Source: CAVQCX01 sp963775335 (lineage in GTDB: Bacteria; Pseudomonadota; Gammaproteobacteria; Chromatiales; Chromatiaceae). From it: a DNA stretch of 64,000 bases. Location of the stretch: NCBI GenBank assembly GCA_963775335.1, contig CAVZIJ010000003.1:2294001-2358000 (forward strand). The letters are read 5' to 3'. Numbering within the stretch: position 1 is the stretch's first letter; every line of letters begins with the position of its first letter. Position numbers and translations under genes: made by a program. The notes under the pieces were generated by a model. The model was not told the origin of the DNA, made no database searches, and was given only the letters and a program-made list of their open reading frames with translations. Below are positions 32,465 to 41,834 of this stretch, one piece after another.

Positions 32465-34403
32465 GTGATCCGCCCTTCACCCGCCGCCATCCACCGGCGC
32501 CTCTTCGCCTGGGCCGCCGCCATGCTGTTCGTAGCGGTTTGGTATGTGGCGCTCCAGTCCGCCATGGGGCTGCTACTCCACGTCAAACCCTCGTCCCAGG
32601 CCATGTGGATGGACCTGGGCGCCCATCTCGCCGTCGGCGCGATCCTCTTCGGGATGGCCTCGAGCCTGCTGCGCTTCGCCCTCGCAGCCGCTGCCCTATT
32701 CACGGCACTGACCCTGACCAACGCCCTCAAGATGTCCATTCTGGGCGGCCCCCTGATGCCGGACGATCTCCTGATCGCCGGAAACATGCTGCTCCTGCTC
32801 GACGGCTGGCCCCTGGTGGGCGCCGCCCTGCTGATTCTGCTCCCGACTGGCCTGCTCTGGTGGGCGATCGCCTGGCGTAGGCCCAGGACCTGGGCGAACC
32901 TTGGTGTTGTCGCCCTCGCGGTCGGGCTGCTCGCCTCCTTCCCCGGGAAGGCGAGTCTCGCCCTGGACGGATATCTCGGTAACGTCTACTGGAATCAGCC
33001 CGCCAACTACCTCTCACGCGGCCTGCTGCTCCACCTGCTCCAGGAGAGCGTGCGGACCCGCGCCCGCCACGGCCCGGCACCCACCGCCGGGGAGGTCGCC
33101 GAGGCCCTCGATCGTCTCGGCGCCGCCGCACCGGGCGGCCTGATCGAGGTCGCCACGTCCGGTCGCCCCGCGCGCAATCTCCACATCATCGTGCTCGAAA
33201 TCCTTCTGGGACCCGACAGAGCTGACCGCCGCGGGCCTTTCAGCGGACCCGCTGAAGGAGGGGTTTCGGGAGCTCTGGGCTGCCGCGGGACACTCTCATG
33301 CCCTGGTGCCCGTCTTCGGTGGCTACACCGCCAACAGCGAGTTCGAGAGCCTCTGCGGCTTCCCGCTGGAGCGCGACGAAGCCTTTTTCGAGGGCCGGCT
33401 GCGCCGGACCGTGCCTTGCCTGCCGGGCCACCTGGCCAGCGCCGGCTATCGGTCCTTCGCCTCCCACCCCAACGCCGCCGCCTTCTGGAACCGGGTCAAC
33501 GCCTATCGCCGGATCGGGTTCGACACCTATTGGTCGGACCGGGATTTCGCCCTTGACGACATGAACGGGGGCTTTCTGAGCGACGCATCCCTCTATCGCC
33601 AGGTCCTCGACCGACTGGCCGGGGTCATCGACGGCCCGACCCCCGTGTTCAACTACGTGCTCACCTATTTCGGGCATTACCCCTACCCCCTCAACGAGCG
33701 CCACCCCCCCGTGATCAGCGCTTCCGAGGGCCACGAAACGATCGCCGCCTATGCGAACACCGTCTACTACAAGTCCCGCGAGCTGATGGCGTTCGTGCGC
33801 GAGCTGCGGCGGCTCGACCCGGACGGACTGGTGGCAATCTTCGGAGACCACCTCCCGCCGCTCGGAAACCAGTTCGACGGATTCGAGGAATCCGGTCTGC
33901 TCGCGTCGGACCGGGCCAGATTTGCCGACGAGATGTTCCGGACCCTGGTTTCCACCCCCCTCGTCGTGATCGATGGGCGCCGAGGCGCTATCCGCGTGGG
34001 CGACATCCCGCTCTATCGCTTGCCGGCCCTCCTGCTCCAGCTGCTGGGGGACGATCGCCCCTCCATCATGGCGCTCACGGCCGCGGACCCGGACGCACCG
34101 TCCATCCGCCCCCTCCCGGGCATGCATTTCCTCGCCAGCGGCGACGGAGTCACCATCTGCCGCGACGGCGAGGCACAGCCCTCAGCCTGCGAGGCGTCCG
34201 CCTCCTGGCTCGCGGCGGTCCGGGTCCTGCGTCGGGACCTCTTCAGCGGCAGGCAGTACGCGTTGCACAGCGGCGAAAAGCCAGACCATCACGCGGCAGT
34301 CGAGGGGGACACGCCCGCCGGGATCATCACTCTGCCGTCCCGGTCTTCTGCTGCAACGACGCGATCTTCCCCGACAGACGCCACGCCGACCCTGGCGCTT
34401 TAG
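32465..34403 (+). CDS. LTA synthase/MdoB-like membrane phosphotransferase, interrupted by one frameshift
   Basis: The N-terminal half (from GTG 32465) has about five membrane helices. The C-terminal half is an alkaline-phosphatase-superfamily domain with the nucleophile Thr in FGGYTANSEFESLCG (about residue 287) and metal ligands in AIFGDHLPPLG. Relatives transfer phosphoglycerol from phosphatidylglycerol to glycans or lipids. The frame is lost at AAA 33198-33200: the expected VLESFWDPTEL reads VLEILLGPDRA, and removing one A restores one protein of about 645 residues. No stop interrupts the restored frame. Either an error in the sequence or a broken gene. Confidence 0.8.
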
Positions 34404-34488
34404 ATGCCCGTCCCCGCCGACGATACCCGGTAGTGAGCCCCCGCCCGGATGCTGCTAAAGTCCTCCCCATACACCCGGGGCGCAAAGC

Positions 34489-35961
34489 GTGAAGGATCTT
34501 CGAGACCTGGAGCTGACGCTCTGCTCCCAAACGCCGATCCTGGCGATCGAGTCGCTGGAGGAGGGAAGGCTGCTGGAAATGCTGACGCGGCTGTCGCTGC
34601 GCCTGCCCTACCCGTTCTTCCGATGGACCGTGACCGACGGGGTACGCCGCCTCGATATCGACGCGCCGCCCCAGCGGATCACAGCTGATCCCACCGAGGC
34701 GCTCAAGCACATCAAGGCCGTGCCCTCGCCGGGATTCTACGCCCTGCTCGATTTCCATCCCTACCTGGACGACCCGCTGCACGTGCGCCTGATCAAGGAG
34801 ATCGCCCAAGGCTACGACTCGGCGGCCCGCACGCTGGTCTTCATCAGCTACCGGCTCGCCGTGCCGCCCGAGGTCCGGCACATGAGCGCGCGCTTCAACC
34901 TGAGCCTGCCCGACAGCGCGGGCATCCAGACCATCATCCGCGAAGAGGTGCAGCGCTGGCAGAGTCGCAACGGCGGGCGAAGCGTCCGGGTGGACCAGCG
35001 TGCCGCGGAGCAGTTGGCGAACAACCTGCGGGGCGTCACCGTCACCGATGCTCGCCGGCTGATCCGCGGCGCGATCGAGCACGACGGGGCGATCACCTAC
35101 AGCGACGTCCCCGAGGTGATGAAGGCCAAATATGCGCTCATGGATCAGCACGGCGTAGTCGCCTTCGAGTACGACACGGCGCACTTCGCCGACCTCGCCG
35201 GCCTCACCCGGCTCAAGGCGTGGCTCGCGCAGCGGCGCAAGGCCTTCGAAGGCCGCGCCCCATCCCTGGACCCGCCCAAGGGCGTGATGCTGCTCGGCGT
35301 GCAGGGCTGCGGCAAGAGCCTGGCGGCCAAGGCGGTGGCCGGGCAGTTCAGCGTGCCGCTGCTGCGGCTGGATTTCGGCGCGCTGTACGACAAGTTCTAC
35401 GGGGAGACCGAGAAGAACCTGCGCCAGGCGCTCGAAACCGCTGAGGTCATGGCGCCCTGCGTGCTCTGGATGGACGAGATCGAGAAGGGCCTGGCGCCCT
35501 CCGACGCCGACGACGGCCTGTCGCGCCGGGTGCTGGGCACCCTGTTGACCTGGATGGCCGAGCGCAAGGCCCAGGTGTTCATCGTGGCCACCTCCAACGC
35601 GATCGAGCGCCTGCCCCCCGAGCTGGTGCGCAAGGGCCGCCTCGACGAGATCTTCTTCGTCGACCTGCCGGACGCCGCGACCCGCCGCGAGATCTTCTCG
35701 ATCCACCTGCGCCGGCGCAACCTGGCCCCGGGCGGTTTCGACCTGGACGCGCTGGCGCAGGCGAGCGAAGGCTTCAGCGGGTCGGAGATCGAGCAGGCGG
35801 TGGTCTCCGCCCTGTACGCGGCCGCGGCCAAGGACGCCGAGCTTGGCGGCGACCTACTGATGGCGGAGCTGGCGCGCACCCGACCGCTGTCGGTGACCAT
35901 GGCCGAGCGCATCGCGGCGCTACGCGCCTGGGCCCGGGAGCGCACCGTTCCGGCCGGGTGA
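34489..35961 (+). CDS. Ycf46-like AAA ATPase
   Basis: The 490-residue protein starts at GTG 34489. Residues 1-230 lack a known domain but match the N-terminal region of Ycf46-type proteins (SPGFYALLDFHPYLDDPLHV, then FISYRLAVPPEVRHMSARFN). The AAA core follows: Walker A GVQGCGKS at 270-277, Walker B VLWMDEIE at 325-332, sensor 1 in FIVATSNAIERLP and the arginine fingers in ELVRKGRLDEIFF. The C-terminal lid ends in FSGSEIEQAVVSALYAAA. A cyanobacterial homologue has been linked to inorganic-carbon use. The role here is unknown; a DnaJ-like gene follows 71 bases later. Confidence 0.88.
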   Translation: MKDLRDLELTLCSQTPILAIESLEEGRLLEMLTRLSLRLPYPFFRWTVTDGVRRLDIDAPPQRITADPTEALKHIKAVPSPGFYALLDFHPYLDDPLHVRLIKEIAQGYDSAARTLVFISYRLAVPPEVRHMSARFNLSLPDSAGIQTIIREEVQRWQSRNGGRSVRVDQRAAEQLANNLRGVTVTDARRLIRGAIEHDGAITYSDVPEVMKAKYALMDQHGVVAFEYDTAHFADLAGLTRLKAWLAQRRKAFEGRAPSLDPPKGVMLLGVQGCGKSLAAKAVAGQFSVPLLRLDFGALYDKFYGETEKNLRQALETAEVMAPCVLWMDEIEKGLAPSDADDGLSRRVLGTLLTWMAERKAQVFIVATSNAIERLPPELVRKGRLDEIFFVDLPDAATRREIFSIHLRRRNLAPGGFDLDALAQASEGFSGSEIEQAVVSALYAAAAKDAELGGDLLMAELARTRPLSVTMAERIAALRAWARERTVPAG

Positions 35962-36032
35962 CTTGCACGGGACGCGCCCGCCCCTATCCTTTGAGAATTG
36001 AGGGAATCCCCCGCGTCGAGCACAGCGCCGCC

Positions 36033-36962
36033 ATGCAGTACAAAGACTATTACAAGATCCTCGGCGTCCCGAGGGATGCGACCAAGGAGCAGATCAAGCG
36101 GGCCTATCGCAAGCTCGCGCGCAAGTATCACCCGGACGTGAGCAAGGAGCCGGACGCCGAGGCGCGCTTCAAGGAGGTCAACGAGGCCCACGAGGTGCTG
36201 CACGACCCTGAGAAGCGTGCCGCCTATGACCGGCTGGGCAGCGCCTGGCAGTCCGGCCAGGAGTTCCGACCGCCCCCGGGGGCCGAGACCCGGTTCTACA
36301 ACTACGAGAGCGGCCCCGATCTTGGCGCGGGAGGCTTCAGCGACTTCTTCGAGGCCCTGTTCGGCCACGGCCTCGGCGGCGCGGCAGACTCGATGCGTGC
36401 CCGAGCAATGGACCAGACGGCCCGGGTCGAGGTCGCGTTGGAGGACAGCTTCCACGGCGCCACCCGCACCCTGCATCTCGACATGCCCAAGATGGATGCC
36501 CAGGGCCGGCTGCACAACCACCGCCGGTCCCTGCGGGTGCACATCCCACAAGGCGTGATCGAGGGACAGCAGATCCGCCTCGCAGGACAAGGCCTGACAG
36601 GGGGTAAAGGACCGGCCGGGGATCTCTACCTGGAGATCCACTTCGCGCCCCATCCGCTGTACCGGGCCGAGGGCAGGGATGTCCACATGATCCTGCCCGT
36701 CACGCCCTGGGAGGCGGCGTTGGGGGCGACCGTGTCGGTCCCAACCCTGGGGGGCGCCGTCAGCCTGAAGATCCCCGGCGGGTCCCAGGCCGGGCGCAAG
36801 CTGCGCCTCAAGGGTCGGGGTCTGCCGGGCAGCCCCCCGGGTGACCAGTACCTGGTCTTGCAGATCGCGCTGCCCCCGGCCGATTCCGAGCCCGCCCGCA
36901 AGGCGTATCGCGACCTGGAGCGGGCCGCCCCCTTCAACCCCCGCGAGCGACTGGGAGGCTAA
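36033..36962 (+). CDS. cbpA: CbpA-like DnaJ-family co-chaperone
   Basis: The 309-residue protein begins MQYKDYYKILGVPRDATKEQ, a J domain of about 65 residues with the HPD motif in KYHPDVSKEP that stimulates DnaK. A Gly/Phe-rich linker follows (DLGAGGFSDFFEALFGHGLG), then two C-terminal substrate-binding domains (VHIPQGVIEGQQIRLAGQGL, then SLKIPGGSQAGRKLRLKGRG). The zinc-finger domain of DnaJ is absent, as in CbpA. The next gene, two bases downstream, is its modulator CbpM. Confidence 0.94.
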   Translation: MQYKDYYKILGVPRDATKEQIKRAYRKLARKYHPDVSKEPDAEARFKEVNEAHEVLHDPEKRAAYDRLGSAWQSGQEFRPPPGAETRFYNYESGPDLGAGGFSDFFEALFGHGLGGAADSMRARAMDQTARVEVALEDSFHGATRTLHLDMPKMDAQGRLHNHRRSLRVHIPQGVIEGQQIRLAGQGLTGGKGPAGDLYLEIHFAPHPLYRAEGRDVHMILPVTPWEAALGATVSVPTLGGAVSLKIPGGSQAGRKLRLKGRGLPGSPPGDQYLVLQIALPPADSEPARKAYRDLERAAPFNPRERLGG

Positions 36963-36964
36963 GC

Positions 36965-37291
36965 ATGAGGCGATCCGTGGAGATCATTCGAGGCGTGATC
37001 CTCGACGAGCGGACCTGGATCGATGCGGGGGAGCTGAGGAGCCTCTGCCGCGTGTCGCGCAACTCGCTGAGCGAGATGGTCGAAGAGGGTCTGCTGCGCC
37101 CCGTCGGTACGCTGCCGGAGGAATGGCGTTTTCCTTCCAGCGACCTGGCGCGTGCGCGCCGGGCGTTGCGCCTCCAGCACGACCTGGGCGTCAACCTGGC
37201 CGGCGCGGCGCTGGCGCTGGAGCTGATCGAAGAAGTGGAGCGGCTGCGCGCGCGGCTACGCGTGCTCGAGCGGGAGATGCTGGAAGAATGA
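36965..37291 (+). CDS. cbpM: CbpM-like chaperone modulator
   Basis: This 108-residue protein has a MerR-like DNA-binding-type fold (TWIDAGELRSLCRVSRNSLS, then MVEEGLLRPVG) and a C-terminal coiled coil (LALELIEEVERLRARLRVLE). CbpM binds the J domain of CbpA and blocks its co-chaperone and DNA-binding activities. It starts two bases after cbpA, the usual arrangement. Confidence 0.9.
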   Translation: MRRSVEIIRGVILDERTWIDAGELRSLCRVSRNSLSEMVEEGLLRPVGTLPEEWRFPSSDLARARRALRLQHDLGVNLAGAALALELIEEVERLRARLRVLEREMLEE

Positions 37292-37320
37292 GACCGCACG
37301 GAGGCTCGGCCGGGAACAGC

Positions 37321-37411
37321 GTCGGGTAGCTTCGCGAACCGGCCTGCGGGAAATGCTTGGCTGAGCTCGGGTGGAAGCGGCGCCGGCTAGCTTTGCAACC
37401 CGGCCTACGAC
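37321..37411. repeat. Two degenerate copies of a 30-base repeat
   Basis: GTCGGGTAGCTTCGCGAACC at 37321-37340 continues into GGCCTGCGGG. A second copy at 37382-37411 starts GCCGGCTAGCTTTGCAACCC. They match at about 22 of 30 positions and start 61 bases apart. The second copy overlaps the gspN stop. The shape resembles a dispersed intergenic repeat. Confidence 0.5.
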
Positions 37412-38184
37412 GACGGCGGGGCGGGCAGCGGACTGATGCGTCCCGCAAAGCTCACTCGATAGGCGCCGTCGGGGCCCGGGCGTCCCAGTAGGCCGAGGGC
37501 GGCCTGGGTGCCCGAATCGAGGGTCCCCTGAGGCTTGAGGCTCAGGCGCAGGCTGTAATCGATAGGCAGCGTGAGATTCACCTGGCCTTCGGTGGCCAGG
37601 GCCCCCGGCATGCCGTCCCACGTGATCGTGCCCTTCGTACCGTCGGCCGTGGCACGGATGCGAACCTCTCCGAGATCGATGGGCCTGGGCACCTCAAGGC
37701 CTGCCCCCTTCCAGGTGAGGTTCCCCGCGACCAGGGGGAGCTCTCCGGGAACCCAGTCAAGACGCTCGACGCGGCCCCGCACCCGGCCGCGCAACACAAA
37801 GGGCACGACCCACATGCCGTGCAACAGCTCCGCGTCGAAATCCAGCGCAAGGTCCTCGGCGTGCATCCGACCGCCGAAGGTCGCGGCCACTCGCCCCGAG
37901 GCCCGTCCATTCTCGCCCTCCAGATCCACATCGAGCGCCACCTCGCCGAGCAGCAGGCGCCAGGTCACCAGGTTCCAGCGCAGGGTCCCGAGAGAGGCCT
38001 GCGAGGCCCAGAAGCTGTGCACCGACCCCCTCCAGATGGAGCCTTCCACCCCCTGCAGATCGATGCGGACGTATGGGGGGATCAGGTGGGGAAGGAGAAC
38101 CGCAGCGGGGAAGGTCCCGACGAGAAACGCCAGGTAGGCCACAAGCGCCCCCGCGAACAGGGCAGCACGCCGGCGCCAAGTCAT
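37405..38184 (-). CDS. gspN: Type II secretion system protein N
   Basis: The 259-residue protein has one N-terminal membrane helix (AALFAGALVAYLAFLVGTFP) and a periplasmic beta-rich domain matching GspN (VRIDLQGVEGSIWRGSVHSF and LGTLRWNLVTWRLLLGEVAL). GspN is an accessory part of the inner-membrane platform, present in only some systems. It starts inside the gspM stop as ATGA and is the last gene of the operon. Confidence 0.88.
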   Translation of the reverse strand: MTWRRRAALFAGALVAYLAFLVGTFPAAVLLPHLIPPYVRIDLQGVEGSIWRGSVHSFWASQASLGTLRWNLVTWRLLLGEVALDVDLEGENGRASGRVAATFGGRMHAEDLALDFDAELLHGMWVVPFVLRGRVRGRVERLDWVPGELPLVAGNLTWKGAGLEVPRPIDLGEVRIRATADGTKGTITWDGMPGALATEGQVNLTLPIDYSLRLSLKPQGTLDSGTQAALGLLGRPGPDGAYRVSFAGRISPLPAPPSS

Positions 38185-38666
38185 TTCGCAGATCTTTCCA
38201 GGGTGAGCCGGGCCTCCACCTGGTGGCTGGTCTCGACCCGGGTGAGACTCAGGCTGGTAGGCTGTATCCCCTGGCCCTGCAGGGCACCGAGCCAGGCGAT
38301 GAAGCGGTTGAAGTCCACGGCCTCCAGCTCGACACGCACCATCTGCGCACCCTCCGGCTGCAGGCGGCGGATGCGATCCTTGACCTGGGACTGGGTCGCC
38401 GCACGATCGACCACCGCGAGCAGGCTGCCGCCGGTATCAGTCGTGACCGGGGGGACACTACGTTTGAGGGTCTGCACCTCCGCGGCGGCGCCGCGCATCC
38501 AGGCAAGCGACGAGAACTGCTGCGCAACGGCATGGCGCAGGCGCTCGGCATCGACGACGAGCGGACGCCAGACGGAAAGATAGATCAGTAGCAGTACCGC
38601 CGCTGCGATTCCCCCCAGGACCAAGAGTCGTTCCCTGGGCGCCAGACTGTCGAGCCACTCCTTCAC
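38181..38666 (-). CDS. gspM: Type II secretion system protein M
   Basis: The 161-residue protein starts at GTG 38666, overlapping the gspL stop as GTGA. It has a short cytoplasmic N terminus (VKEWLDSLAPRERLLVLGGI), one membrane helix to about residue 30 and a small periplasmic ferredoxin-like domain ending in SLTRVETSHQVEARLTLERS. GspM binds GspL in the inner-membrane platform. A longer in-frame extension to 39299 runs antiparallel to gspL coding sense and is rejected. Confidence 0.9.
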   Translation of the reverse strand: MKEWLDSLAPRERLLVLGGIAAAVLLLIYLSVWRPLVVDAERLRHAVAQQFSSLAWMRGAAAEVQTLKRSVPPVTTDTGGSLLAVVDRAATQSQVKDRIRRLQPEGAQMVRVELEAVDFNRFIAWLGALQGQGIQPTSLSLTRVETSHQVEARLTLERSAK

Positions 38667-39874
38667 CCCTTGGCCTCCCGGATGCGCAGGCGCGCCGCCA
38701 CGTGATCGCCCTCGACGTTCACCGACTGGATGTCCGCCTGCATCCCAGTCGCCGATTCCAACGCCTGGCGCAGGGCGTCGAGCTGCTGGACATCGCGTGC
38801 CTCGAGGCTGAGCTCGAGGATCTCGTTGCGAAACTCCATTCCTTTGAGCGTGAGACCGCCTTGAGCCTGCAAGGGTCCGGAGGCATCGGCGAGCATGGCG
38901 AGGAAGCCGCGCGATCCGGCTCGCGCGGATTTCAGCGCCTTGAGCCCCTGCTCCATCTGGACCTTGGGATTCTCCACCCGGTGCACCTCGGGAAAGGCCC
39001 CACGGAATACCGCCTCGACGGCCCCGTTGAGCAGGTCGCGCTGATGCTCCAATCGACCCACTTCCAGCCTCAGGCTCACAAGGCCCAGCACCGCCCAGGC
39101 CAAAACGGCCGCGGCCGCCGGCCACCACCGCCGCAGCTGCCGGGCGCGCCTCTCGGAGGCGCTGAATTCGCCCTGCAGCAGGTCCGGTCCGGCATCGGCG
39201 GCGAGCCCCCCCGCAAGGACGGGCCAAGGGCTCTCGCACGGCCGCGGCTCGACCGTAAGATGATGGAGTTGGGGAAGCTCGAAATCTTGCTCGGCACACC
39301 AGACCTGCAGCCCCTCGGGCCTGGCGTCCTCGGCACTCGCCGCCAGCGCCGCAGGCAACAGCACCGACAGCAGCTCGCGCTCGCAGGCAAAGCCGGTACC
39401 AGCGCCGGTGCGCACCAGCGCGCGTCCATCGTCGATGAGCAGCCCCCAGCGCCCCCGCGTCAACGGCACGGCGAGCACGTCCGGGATCGCGCGAGCCGGG
39501 TTGATACCAGCCGCTGCCAAGGCAGAGAGGGCCTCCTTCATTAGCGAGCGGCGGACCACCGCGGCATGCACGCGGTCGCCATCTCCGGTGAACGCGACAT
39601 GGAGCTGCTCGACGTCCTCGGCCAGGTCGTCTTCCAAGGCATACGGGACCGCCTTCTCGAGCTGTTTGCGCCCGCGCGCGGCAAGAGGCCGTTCGAAGAG
39701 CACCACATCCTCGGACTCGACCAGCCAGATCACCTGTCGGCCGGTCGAGGCGACTGCGGCCTGGAGTATGCCTCCGCTGCCCGTGGAGACAACCGTACCG
39801 CCGACGTCCAGCGCCGCCCAGCGCCAGACCTCGGTATCCATCCGCCCTTTGAGCAATAGCCTAGGTGCCGGCAA
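38663..39874 (-). CDS. gspL: Type II secretion system protein L
   Basis: The 403-residue protein has an N-terminal actin-like cytoplasmic domain (VRTGAGTGFACERELLSVLL), a membrane helix near residue 245 (RWWPAAAAVLAWAVLGLVSL) and a periplasmic ferredoxin-like domain. GspL recruits the ATPase GspE to the membrane. The start appears to be TTG 39874, one base after the gspK stop, because RLLLKGRMDTEVWRWAALDV aligns with the family N terminus. ATG 39841 is the alternative. Confidence 0.9.
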   Translation of the reverse strand: MPAPRLLLKGRMDTEVWRWAALDVGGTVVSTGSGGILQAAVASTGRQVIWLVESEDVVLFERPLAARGRKQLEKAVPYALEDDLAEDVEQLHVAFTGDGDRVHAAVVRRSLMKEALSALAAAGINPARAIPDVLAVPLTRGRWGLLIDDGRALVRTGAGTGFACERELLSVLLPAALAASAEDARPEGLQVWCAEQDFELPQLHHLTVEPRPCESPWPVLAGGLAADAGPDLLQGEFSASERRARQLRRWWPAAAAVLAWAVLGLVSLRLEVGRLEHQRDLLNGAVEAVFRGAFPEVHRVENPKVQMEQGLKALKSARAGSRGFLAMLADASGPLQAQGGLTLKGMEFRNEILELSLEARDVQQLDALRQALESATGMQADIQSVNVEGDHVAARLRIREAKG

Positions 39875-39875
39875 G

Positions 39876-40805
39876 TCAGCTGACCCCCTGGCTGCGCGAC
39901 AAGACCGTCACACCGCCTTTCTCGTCTCGGTAGAGCACGCTGTTGAGCCTGAAGTGAATCTCGCCGATCACCGCATCCGCCTGCAGCAGGAAAAAGCTGC
40001 TCGACACCCCCAAGCGCGCCGGATTGATGGTCACGCCCTGGAGCTCGGGTTGGCCCAGAAATTCTTGTAAAGTCGCAAACGGCTGATCGGCCCGGAACTG
40101 AATGATAGCCTGAGCCTGCTCCTCGTCCAAACCGATTGCCACCAGCACTGCCTGATCTGCCGTATTGACGTTGATGGAGCCCCCCCGCGGCAGGGCCGCC
40201 AGGTGGGGAGCCAGAGCCTGGTACATCGATTCGGTCACCCCTCGGATCTGGCGCAGCTCGCCCACGCTGGCCATCGGCGCGTTGGCCGCCCGATAGGGCG
40301 CCTGGAGCTTCGCGTAGTAGTCGTCCTCGGCGCCGTTGGGACCCGTGGGCTCGGTATCGACATCGATCCAGTCGATCAGGGCCGGGATGATCTCCTGCGG
40401 GACCTGGAGCACCTGGAACAAGCGCGTGAAGCGGCTCTGCGCCACCGGGTCGACCTTGAGCCCATCCGCGGCGACCAGGTTGTTGGGGCTCAGCCGGCCG
40501 TTCAGGTCGATCACCTGGGCACTGATGGTGCCGCCCTCGACCTTGATCGGGGGCAGCGCGGTGGCCCATTCCTCCCCTAGGTTGTCCGACTTGCTGTTCG
40601 CTGCATCCCGTTGGAGCATTCCGATCGCCCAGGCCTCGGCGCCCAGGGCGTACTGCATGGCCTGGTCGGCGAACAGCAGGTTGCCGGTACGGTGGATGTC
40701 GAGGTTCTGCCGGTCGGCCATCGCCACCGCGACCAACGTCGCAATGGTCACGATGACCAACACCGTAATCAGGGCGACGCCCGCCTGCCGCCTGGATGAC
40801 CTCAT
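39876..40805 (-). CDS. gspK: Type II secretion minor pseudopilin K
   Basis: The 309-residue protein starts at ATG 40805, overlapping the gspJ stop as ATGA. The prepilin site is RRQAG/VALITVLVIVTIATLV. It lacks Glu5, as is typical for GspK. The large globular domain includes the helix-hairpin-helix-like motif INVNTADQAVLVAIGLDEEQ. GspK caps the tip of the pseudopilus with GspI and GspJ. Confidence 0.94.
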   Translation of the reverse strand: MRSSRRQAGVALITVLVIVTIATLVAVAMADRQNLDIHRTGNLLFADQAMQYALGAEAWAIGMLQRDAANSKSDNLGEEWATALPPIKVEGGTISAQVIDLNGRLSPNNLVAADGLKVDPVAQSRFTRLFQVLQVPQEIIPALIDWIDVDTEPTGPNGAEDDYYAKLQAPYRAANAPMASVGELRQIRGVTESMYQALAPHLAALPRGGSINVNTADQAVLVAIGLDEEQAQAIIQFRADQPFATLQEFLGQPELQGVTINPARLGVSSSFFLLQADAVIGEIHFRLNSVLYRDEKGGVTVLSRSQGVS

Positions 40806-41428
40806 CCGAGCAGCCCGAAAAGCCGGCGCAGGCGCCCCCAGCGCAAGGTGTCGATGACCACCTCTACGGCCCTGGGCGGGCGCGTTGCGACATCGGGCTG
40901 GGCCCCGAGAGGTGGCCATTGGTCGCTCCAATTGCCGTGGACATCGAGAAACCGCAGATCGACGCTCCGTACGCCGTCCAGCAGCGTCGTGCTGGACGGC
41001 TCGGCCCCCGGTCCGGGATCGACCTGGGGCCAGGTGATGCGCACCAGCTGGTCTCCGTCGAGCGCGTAGGCGACGCGCACCAGATCGCTGCGCGGGGCTC
41101 CGGCAGGATTGGGCCAGCCCGAGCGAGTGAAGCTGAACAGTTGATCTTGCCCCGGCGCCGCGACAAACGGAAGCTGCGGGTCCCCGTATTGATCCCTGGC
41201 AGTGCGGAGCGATGCCTGGAGCAGATCGCGCTCCATTATCTGCAGGCTCAGCTGGAGCTGATTCAGGGCGCGGGAATGATCGTCGAGTCGGGCATTGGCG
41301 CCGAGCAGCGCCGATAGGCCGCTGTAGGCCGCAACCGCGACGATCGCAAAGATCGCCACCGCGACCAGCAGCTCCAGCAACGTGAAGCCACGTCCCCGGT
41401 GCATGGCCACAATTGGGGTATGACGCAT
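40802..41428 (-). CDS. gspJ: Type II secretion minor pseudopilin J
   Basis: The 208-residue protein has the prepilin motif HRGRG/FTLLELLVAVAIFAIV and the GspJ body (LSLQIMERDLLQASLRTARD, then DGVRSVDLRFLDVHGNWSDQ). It is a tip subunit of the pseudopilus. I choose ATG 41428, 11 bases after the gspI stop; ATG 41404 would leave a more usual short leader (MHRGRG), so the start is uncertain. Confidence 0.93.
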   Translation of the reverse strand: MRHTPIVAMHRGRGFTLLELLVAVAIFAIVAVAAYSGLSALLGANARLDDHSRALNQLQLSLQIMERDLLQASLRTARDQYGDPQLPFVAAPGQDQLFSFTRSGWPNPAGAPRSDLVRVAYALDGDQLVRITWPQVDPGPGAEPSSTTLLDGVRSVDLRFLDVHGNWSDQWPPLGAQPDVATRPPRAVEVVIDTLRWGRLRRLFGLLG

Positions 41429-41438
41429 GGCCAAGCGA

Positions 41439-41834
41439 TCACCCAGGTGTGGCTGCCGCCGGCGCCAAGGGAGGCTGCCCGACGAAGCCCACAAGCGTTA
41501 TGACGGAGTCCTTAGGGTCGTCGTCCAGAGCCACGGCGATCTCGACCTTGCGCACATGGTCGTCGTCCGTGCTCTGCACCGTCTGAGTCCAGCGCCAGAC
41601 ACGCCCCCCCATCTCCTCGGTTCCGGACGCGCTGCCCGGTGTAGGCCAATCCGCAGCCAGGCGCAGCTCCTCCATCCGGTTGAGAGCTACCCAATTGGCG
41701 AAGCTCTTCTCCTCCAACCGAGCGGCGTTCAGGGAGGACGTCCCGCCAATACGCACCAGGGCGGCCAGCGCCACCGCCACGATTGTCAGGGCCACCAGGA
41801 CTTCGAGCAGGGTGAACCCGCGGGAGTTGGTCAC
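41439..41834 (-). CDS. gspI: Type II secretion minor pseudopilin I
   Basis: The 131-residue protein starts at GTG 41834, overlapping the gspH stop as GTGA. The leader VTNSRG is cut before FTLLEVLVALTIVAVALAAL. The GspI signature ANWVALNRMEELRL is present. It nucleates the GspI-J-K tip complex. Confidence 0.93.
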   Translation of the reverse strand: MTNSRGFTLLEVLVALTIVAVALAALVRIGGTSSLNAARLEEKSFANWVALNRMEELRLAADWPTPGSASGTEEMGGRVWRWTQTVQSTDDDHVRKVEIAVALDDDPKDSVITLVGFVGQPPLAPAAATPG

